The notes beneath the pieces were generated by a model. That model saw nothing but the letters and a program-made list of their open reading frames with translations. It did no database searches and was not told where the DNA came from. DNA of 64,000 bases from Silvimonas iriomotensis (lineage in GTDB: Bacteria; Pseudomonadota; Gammaproteobacteria; Burkholderiales; Chitinibacteraceae), in contig NZ_BMLX01000004.1 in NCBI RefSeq assembly GCF_014645535.1, positions 1-64,000 of the forward strand, in the 5' to 3' direction. This document shows positions 59,308-64,000 of the stretch, piece by piece. The number at the start of each line of letters is the position of its first letter. Positions within the stretch are counted from its first letter, which is position 1. The position numbers and the translations under genes are program-made.

Positions 59308-60684
59308 ATGATGGCGATGTTCAAAATGTTATGCCGGGGAGCGGCGCGTGCCTGGCTGCTGCCGGTGTTGTTCATGCTGGTCAGCGTAGCGGGCCACGCG
59401 GCCGATGATCAGCCGCTGTCCAATGCCCAGCTTGACCAGCTGGTCGCACCGATTGCCTTGTACCCCGATTCCTTGCTCTCGCAATTGCTGATGGCAACCA
59501 CCTACCCGGACGAATTTGCCAAAGCCTATGAATGGTCCAAGGCGCATCCGGACGCCAAGGGCGATGCTGCGGTCAAGCAGGTCGAAAGCCAGAACTGGGA
59601 CCCGTCCGTGGCGTCCATGGTGGCCTTTCCTGAAGTATTGATCACGCTGGGCGGCCAGCCCAAGTGGGTCAAGGACATGGGGGATGCGTTCCTCGGCCAG
59701 ACCTCGGGCGTGATGGATGCCGTGCAGCGCTTGCGGGCCCAGGCGCAAAAGGCCGGTAACCTCAAATCCAATGAACAAGTCACCGTCACCAGCCAGCCGG
59801 CCTCGACCAGCAGCAGCCAGCAGGTGATTGTGGTGGAGCCCGCCAAACCGGATGTGGTGTACGTCCCCGCGTACAACCCGACCGTGGTGTACGGCGCCTG
59901 GGCCTACCCGACCTATCCGCCGTATTACTATCCGCCACCGCCCGGATACTGGTTCTCTACCGCCGTCATGACCGGGATTGCCTGGGGCGTGGGGATTGCC
60001 GTGGGTAACGCGCTGTGGGGGGGCTGCAACTGGGGCTCAAGCAACGTCAATATCAACGTCAACAAGTACAACAACATCAATACGAACCGCAAGATCGAAG
60101 GCGGCGGCGACCGGAGTTCATGGAAACACGATCCGGGGCATCGCACGTCTGATTATCGGGGCGGCTCGGCCGAGCGTAACCGTCGCCAGCAAGACTTCAA
60201 CACCAATCAGCGCGAACAGTTCCGTGGCCGCGACAATGCCGGTACCCGTGATGTGGGCAATCGCGACAACGGCGGTCGCAACAATGGCAACCGTGAGGTG
60301 GCCAACCGCGATAACGCGCGTGAAAACAGCCGCCGTCAGGCCGCGCAAACCATGGAGAACCGTGGCATTGGCAGTCCTGATCATCGTGGCGGTGGCTCGG
60401 CGGGCCAGATGGACCGCAACCGCGGTGGTGGTCAGGGTGGTGGCTTTGATAACAGCAACCGCGCACGCGGCGATACCGGTGCACGCCAGCAACCCTCGCG
60501 GGATAACGCGCTGACCGGGGTGAACGACCGGCAATCCGGCCGTGACTCGGCCCGCGGCCGTGAAAGCATGTCGTCGCAGCGCAGCCAGGGCACCAGCCGT
60601 GCGGCCAGCAGCAATCGCAGTGGTGGCGGCGCAGCGCGCAGCACCCACCAGCGCCCCGCACGCAGTGGCGGCCGTGGTCGTTGA
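59308..60684 (+). CDS. DUF3300-domain secreted protein
   Basis: A signal peptide (WLLPVLFMLVSVAGHAADD) precedes the DUF3300 core: LDQLVAPIALYPDSLLSQLL, YPDEFAKAYEWSK, KPDVVYVPAYNPTVVYG. A Tyr/Pro-rich stretch (PTYPPYYYPPPPGYWF) and a glycine-zipper-like span (GIAWGVGIAVGNALWGG) follow. From about residue 260 the rest is low-complexity Asn/Arg/Gly/Ser. I chose the ATG at 59308 behind GGGAGG. The function is unknown; the gene pairs with a DUF2950 gene as in many proteobacteria. Confidence 0.85.
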   Translation: MMAMFKMLCRGAARAWLLPVLFMLVSVAGHAADDQPLSNAQLDQLVAPIALYPDSLLSQLLMATTYPDEFAKAYEWSKAHPDAKGDAAVKQVESQNWDPSVASMVAFPEVLITLGGQPKWVKDMGDAFLGQTSGVMDAVQRLRAQAQKAGNLKSNEQVTVTSQPASTSSSQQVIVVEPAKPDVVYVPAYNPTVVYGAWAYPTYPPYYYPPPPGYWFSTAVMTGIAWGVGIAVGNALWGGCNWGSSNVNINVNKYNNINTNRKIEGGGDRSSWKHDPGHRTSDYRGGSAERNRRQQDFNTNQREQFRGRDNAGTRDVGNRDNGGRNNGNREVANRDNARENSRRQAAQTMENRGIGSPDHRGGGSAGQMDRNRGGGQGGGFDNSNRARGDTGARQQPSRDNALTGVNDRQSGRDSARGRESMSSQRSQGTSRAASSNRSGGGAARSTHQRPARSGGRGR

Positions 60685-60700
60685 TTAACGAGGGCAGATC

Positions 60701-61591
60701 ATGCAGGCAAACGTATTTATGAAAATGATGCTGGCGCTCGTCACCTTGTGCGCGTCGATTACCGTTGCAGCGGCCAACGGGCCGCGCAGTTTTGCGACGC
60801 CGGATGCCGCCGCAGACGCGCTGGTCGACAGCATTGCCACCCACGATGACGATGCACTCAAAACCATCCTGGGCAGCAATTACCGCGACTTTATCCCGTC
60901 CGGGGGCGTGGCGCCGGAAGACATCACCCGGTTCCTTGCCGCATGGGCGCAAGCGCACGAGATCGTGAAGGTGGATGACCGCACCGCCTTGCTGTCTGCC
61001 GGTACTGCGGGCTGGACCTTGCCGGTACCGATTGTGGCCGGCAAGGACGGCTGGGCCTTCGATACGCAGGCGGGCGCGCAAGAAATGCGCCACCGCTATA
61101 TCGGTCGCAATGAACTCGCGGCGATCCAGTCGGTGCTGGCCTATGCCGATGCCCAGCAGGATTACTGGCAATGGTCGCAGGCACAGGGCACGCCGTCGTA
61201 TGCCTCGCGCTTGTTGTCCAGCCCGGGCAAGAAAGACGGGCTGTACTGGGCCACTGCGCCGGGTGAAGACCCCAGCCCGCTGGGTTCCCGGTTTGCCGAG
61301 GCCCGTCCCGGCGAGCCCTATCATGGCTATGTCTACCGCATCCTGACCACGCAAGGCGATGCGGCGCCGGGCGGTGCCAAAAAGTACCTCAAGGATGGCC
61401 GTATGGAAGGGGGTTATGCCTTGATTGCCTGGCCGGCCAGTTACGGCAAAACCGGCATCATGAGCTTCATGATCAATCAGGATGGCGTGGTGTACCAGGC
61501 CAACCTGGGCCCGGCGACGGACCGCATTGCCAAGGGGATTCGCAGTTTTAATCCGGTAGAGGGCTGGACCCAGGCCGATACCACGCCCTGA
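60701..61591 (+). CDS. DUF2950-domain secreted protein
   Basis: A signal peptide (MKMMLALVTLCASITVAAA) is followed by the DUF2950 core (FATPDAAADALVDSIATHD, EMRHRYIGRNELAAIQ, GGYALIAWPASYGKTGIMSFMIN, GVVYQANLG). The family's role is unknown. It starts 16 bp after the DUF3300 gene and a strong terminator ends the pair, so they form one operon and probably act together in the periplasm. Confidence 0.88.
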   Translation: MQANVFMKMMLALVTLCASITVAAANGPRSFATPDAAADALVDSIATHDDDALKTILGSNYRDFIPSGGVAPEDITRFLAAWAQAHEIVKVDDRTALLSAGTAGWTLPVPIVAGKDGWAFDTQAGAQEMRHRYIGRNELAAIQSVLAYADAQQDYWQWSQAQGTPSYASRLLSSPGKKDGLYWATAPGEDPSPLGSRFAEARPGEPYHGYVYRILTTQGDAAPGGAKKYLKDGRMEGGYALIAWPASYGKTGIMSFMINQDGVVYQANLGPATDRIAKGIRSFNPVEGWTQADTTP

Positions 61592-61653
61592 GCCATTCAT
61601 ACGTCATGCACCGCTTTGATGCGCCGTACGCAAATGACACACCGGTGCCCCAT

Positions 61654-61683
61654 AAAAAGCCCCGCCGAACGGGGCTTTTTATA
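61654..61683 (+). terminator. Terminator of the DUF3300-DUF2950 operon
   Basis: A stem AAAAAGCCCCG/CGGGGCTTTTT with a 5-base loop is followed by a T run. Confidence 0.92.
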
Positions 61684-61782
61684 TTCCTGGCCCGCCGGCA
61701 TTGGTGGCAAGGCCAGACCTGTTAGAATCTGCGTCCAGATATTTGCCGCAACCTGGTATTTTCAGGAATAGAAAGCTCAACC

Positions 61783-61965
61783 ATGTACAACCGCTTGCCT
61801 TGCGCGGGTCAACAGACCGCGCAGCCGTATCGCGGCCCGCTGTGTTTTGACGTTCCGGGCCCGCAACGGTATGACTTTTTGCCCAAGCAGGCGTTAAGTG
61901 ACTCACTTTCTTTGATCGTTGCTACCGGGGCATTGTTTCCCCCCGGCCGCCTTCACCGTCACTGA
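61783..61965 (+). CDS. Possible small protein of unknown function
   Basis: A 60-codon frame lies 10 bp before the glycosyltransferase gene, behind GGAATAGAAAG. It is rich in Pro, Leu and Arg and matches nothing I recognise. It may be a translated leader or chance. The remaining part of the 61592-61975 gap holds only the terminator and a possible -10 (TAGAAT, near 61723). Confidence 0.25.
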   Translation: MYNRLPCAGQQTAQPYRGPLCFDVPGPQRYDFLPKQALSDSLSLIVATGALFPPGRLHRH

Positions 61966-61975
61966 GCTTTGATCC

Positions 61976-62725
61976 ATGCGTCTTTCGGTCATCCTGATCA
62001 CCAAGAATGAGGCCGCCAACCTGCGGGCTTGCCTGGCATCCGTCGCGTTTGCGGATCAGATCGTCGTTGTCGACTCTGGCAGTACCGATGGCACCGTCGC
62101 CCTGGCGCACGAGCTGGGCGCCACCGTACTGGAAACCGACTGGCCCGGCTTTGGCCGCCAGAAAAACCGCGCGCTGGACCTGGCCGATGGCGACTGGGTA
62201 TTGTCGATCGATGCCGACGAACGCGTGACACCAGCGCTGGCGGCAGAAATCCAGCAGATCCTGGCCGCCCCGCAGTTTGACGCCTATGAAATCCCCCGGT
62301 TATCCAGCTATTGCGGCCGTTTTATCCGCCACAGCGGCTGGTGGCCCGACCCCGTCCTGCGTCTGTTCAAGCGTGGCGTGGCCCGCTTTACCGATGTCCC
62401 GGTGCACGAACGCGTGGACTTTGCGGGCGCCAAAGGCCGGCTGCAGGCCTGGTTCGAGCACTACACCTATCCCGATCTGGATAGCGCGCTCATCAAGATG
62501 AACCGCTATTCCACCGACGCTGCGCAAGCCATGCATGCACGCGGCAAAAAAAGCTCGCTGCCCGGCGCGCTGGCACGCGGCTTCTGGACCTTTATCCGTA
62601 TTTATCTGCTGCGCCGCGGCTTTCTGGACGGGCGGGAAGGGTTCTTGCTCGCCGTGACCGCAGGCGTGGGCAACTTTTACCGGTACGCCAAACTGGCGCA
62701 ACTGAATCGGCAAACCCGCGCATGA
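61976..62725 (+). CDS. WaaE/LgtF-type family 2 glycosyltransferase
   Basis: The GT-A fold motifs are present: LSVILITKNEAANLRACL, VVDSGSTDGT, the QKNRALDLADGDWVLSIDADER metal region (split here by the family's variable Gly), and VPVHERV. Proteins of this type add a glucose to heptose in the LPS core. It overlaps the next glycosyltransferase by 4 bp and opens an LPS- or polysaccharide-related cluster. Confidence 0.82.
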   Translation: MRLSVILITKNEAANLRACLASVAFADQIVVVDSGSTDGTVALAHELGATVLETDWPGFGRQKNRALDLADGDWVLSIDADERVTPALAAEIQQILAAPQFDAYEIPRLSSYCGRFIRHSGWWPDPVLRLFKRGVARFTDVPVHERVDFAGAKGRLQAWFEHYTYPDLDSALIKMNRYSTDAAQAMHARGKKSSLPGALARGFWTFIRIYLLRRGFLDGREGFLLAVTAGVGNFYRYAKLAQLNRQTRA

Positions 62726-63783
62726 AAATTCTGGAGCTGGATTTCGAAGCAGGCTGGCGCGGTGGCGAACGGCAAACCTTTTTGTCGATGCAGCAGTTTC
62801 GCGCGTCCGGGCACGAGGTGCATATCCTGTGCCGGCGTGGCGGCAAGATGGCCGAACGCGCCAGTGCCGAGGGCTTTGTCGTGCATGCCTGCACCAACGT
62901 CGCTGGCGTGCTGGCGTTTCTGGCACTGCATGGCGGGCAATACGACGTGTTGCACCCGCAAACCGGCCATATGCTGAGCTGGGCCGTACTTACGCGCTGG
63001 TTCCACCGGCGCCCCGTTGTGTATTCGCGACGGGTGGCCTTTGCGCTGAATGGCACTTTCACCCGTTACAAGTACCATCACGCCGACCAGGTAGTGGCGA
63101 TCAGCCAGGCCTGCGCCGACAGCGTGCGGGCGCTGGGTGTGCATGACATCCTGATCATTCCTTCGGCCGTGCTGCCGGTACGGCCGGATACCGCGCGGAT
63201 CGAAGCGCTGGCAGCGCAACTGGGCGTGGCCGGCCGGCGCGTGGTGGCGACAACCTCGGCGCTGACGTCAGATAAAGACCCATTGATGCTGGTTGATGCG
63301 GTCGCGGCCTTGCATGCGCGACGTAACGATTTTGTATTCGTACATTTCGGTGCCGGCAATATGGCCGAAGTTGCGAAGGAACGCGTCATCGAACAAGGAC
63401 TCGAACACGTTTTCCTGTTGGCAGGCTACCAGCAGAACGTCGAGTCCCTGTTTGGCCTGTTTGATGTGTTTGTAATGAGCTCGCGCGAAGAGGGCCTGGG
63501 CAGCAGCGTGCTTGATGCCTTCAGTGCGCGGGTCCCGGTGGCATCGACTGATGCCGGTGGTTTGAAAGAGTTACTGGCCGAGGGCCGCGGCCTGCTCAGC
63601 CCGGTGGGCGACAGTGCTGCCCTGGCGGCGAACATCGACACGTTGCTTGATGCCTCGTCCCGGGTGGTGGGGATGGTTGAACGCGCGCATGAATACGTCG
63701 AGCGCGTGCATAGTGTTGAAGCGATGGCGAACGGTTATTTGCGTCTTTTTGAGAGCTTGGTACAGCGGGCACGGCCGCGCTGA
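62722..63783 (+). CDS. Family 4 glycosyltransferase
   Basis: The N-terminal Rossmann domain starts MKILELDFEAGWRGGERQTF, with the Gly-rich acceptor loop. The C-terminal domain carries the nucleotide-sugar motif SSREEGLGSSVLDAFSARVPVASTDAGG. Length (353) is typical. It overlaps the upstream gene by 4 bp (ATGA). The sugar is not predictable. Confidence 0.88.
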   Translation: MKILELDFEAGWRGGERQTFLSMQQFRASGHEVHILCRRGGKMAERASAEGFVVHACTNVAGVLAFLALHGGQYDVLHPQTGHMLSWAVLTRWFHRRPVVYSRRVAFALNGTFTRYKYHHADQVVAISQACADSVRALGVHDILIIPSAVLPVRPDTARIEALAAQLGVAGRRVVATTSALTSDKDPLMLVDAVAALHARRNDFVFVHFGAGNMAEVAKERVIEQGLEHVFLLAGYQQNVESLFGLFDVFVMSSREEGLGSSVLDAFSARVPVASTDAGGLKELLAEGRGLLSPVGDSAALAANIDTLLDASSRVVGMVERAHEYVERVHSVEAMANGYLRLFESLVQRARPR

Positions 63784-63804
63784 ACCCGACATACAAACAA
63801 ATAT

Positions 63805-64000
63805 ATGGTCAAACGACGCATCCTTTTTCATCAGACGCACTTCTTGCGGGGCGGGATAGAAACCTCGCTGATTTCGCTGTTGCGGGCGCTGGATCGCCAG
63901 CAGTTTGAAATCGGGTTGACGATTACTTACCCGACCGAAGCCCTTGAGACACTTTACCGGGCCCAGATTCCCGCCGATGTCGCCGTGCATGTACTGGCGC
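63805..64000 (+). CDS. Glycosyltransferase, 5' part (runs off the window)
   Basis: The frame starts MVKRRILFHQTHFLRGGIETSL, with the GGIE loop typical of family 4 glycosyltransferases, and is still open at the end of the window. It starts 21 bp after the previous glycosyltransferase and continues the cluster. Confidence 0.7.
   Translation, partial: MVKRRILFHQTHFLRGGIETSLISLLRALDRQQFEIGLTITYPTEALETLYRAQIPADVAVHVLA

Overview
The window looks like a piece of the chromosome of a free-living betaproteobacterium, probably of the order Neisseriales. This rests on gene content and protein motifs (topoisomerase IV genes close together, minor-pilin/PilY1 cluster, mnmG-rsmG-parA-parB-atp block, zapB-like/zapA/6S RNA/folate-ligase block) and on a GC-rich coding style; no rRNA or marker search was possible. 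The mnmG-parAB-atp block and three perfect parS centromere sites suggest that the segment lies in the origin-proximal part of the chromosome.

Layout. 1-2475: one end of a Tn7-like transposon (tnsA, tnsB) that has split the competence helicase gene comM; tnsB has itself lost its C-terminus to what looks like the end of an IS21-family element. 2476-14578: comM remnant, a truncated-globin-like gene, parE and parC, a deoxyribosyltransferase, a VanY-like peptidase, a CPT-like kinase, an AraC/GyrI regulator, thiD, rubredoxin, hemJ, a CYTH phosphatase and hemL, with parS sites at 6.5, 8.7 and 11.2 kb. 14.6-21.9 kb: a non-coding stretch with hairpins, then a type IV minor pilin operon ending in pilY1. 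22.0-23.6 kb: an AT-richer pair (TonB-like, TlpA-like) and a DnaA-box cluster. 23.7-26.9 kb: rbgA/ylqF, btuF-like, zapB-like, zapA, 6S RNA and 5-formyl-THF cyclo-ligase. 27.1-31.5 kb: a glucose PTS (EIIA-HPr-EI fusion plus EIICB). 31.6-37.5 kb: pspC, GST, ampG, xth, pyrE, a DUF4124 protein and polyphosphate glucokinase. 37.5-41.9 kb: an L-ascorbate (ula) locus in which ulaA and ulaF are fused into one chimeric frame by an apparent deletion. 42-46.5 kb: four 59-bp tandem repeats, mnmG, rsmG, parA and parB. 46.7-53.6 kb: the complete F-type ATP synthase operon. 53.8-57.4 kb: glmU, a YihY protein and ychF. 57.5-59.0 kb: remains of an integrative element flanked by 22-bp repeats. 59.3 kb to the end: a DUF3300/DUF2950 pair and the start of a glycosyltransferase cluster.

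How the parts relate. Glucose uptake (EIIA-HPr-EI, PtsG) and polyphosphate glucokinase give two routes to glucose-6-phosphate. ParA/ParB, the parS sites, topoisomerase IV and ZapA/ZapB-like proteins serve chromosome segregation and division. The minor pilins and PilY1 serve pilus assembly, but the comM gene, which supports natural transformation, is broken. The ula locus keeps its lactonase, regulator and paired operators but has lost an intact transporter and epimerase, so L-ascorbate use is probably defective. No wholly new system is evident; the most unusual items are the ulaA-ulaF chimera, the mnmG-leader repeats, the nested transposon damage in comM and the leaderless pilW.
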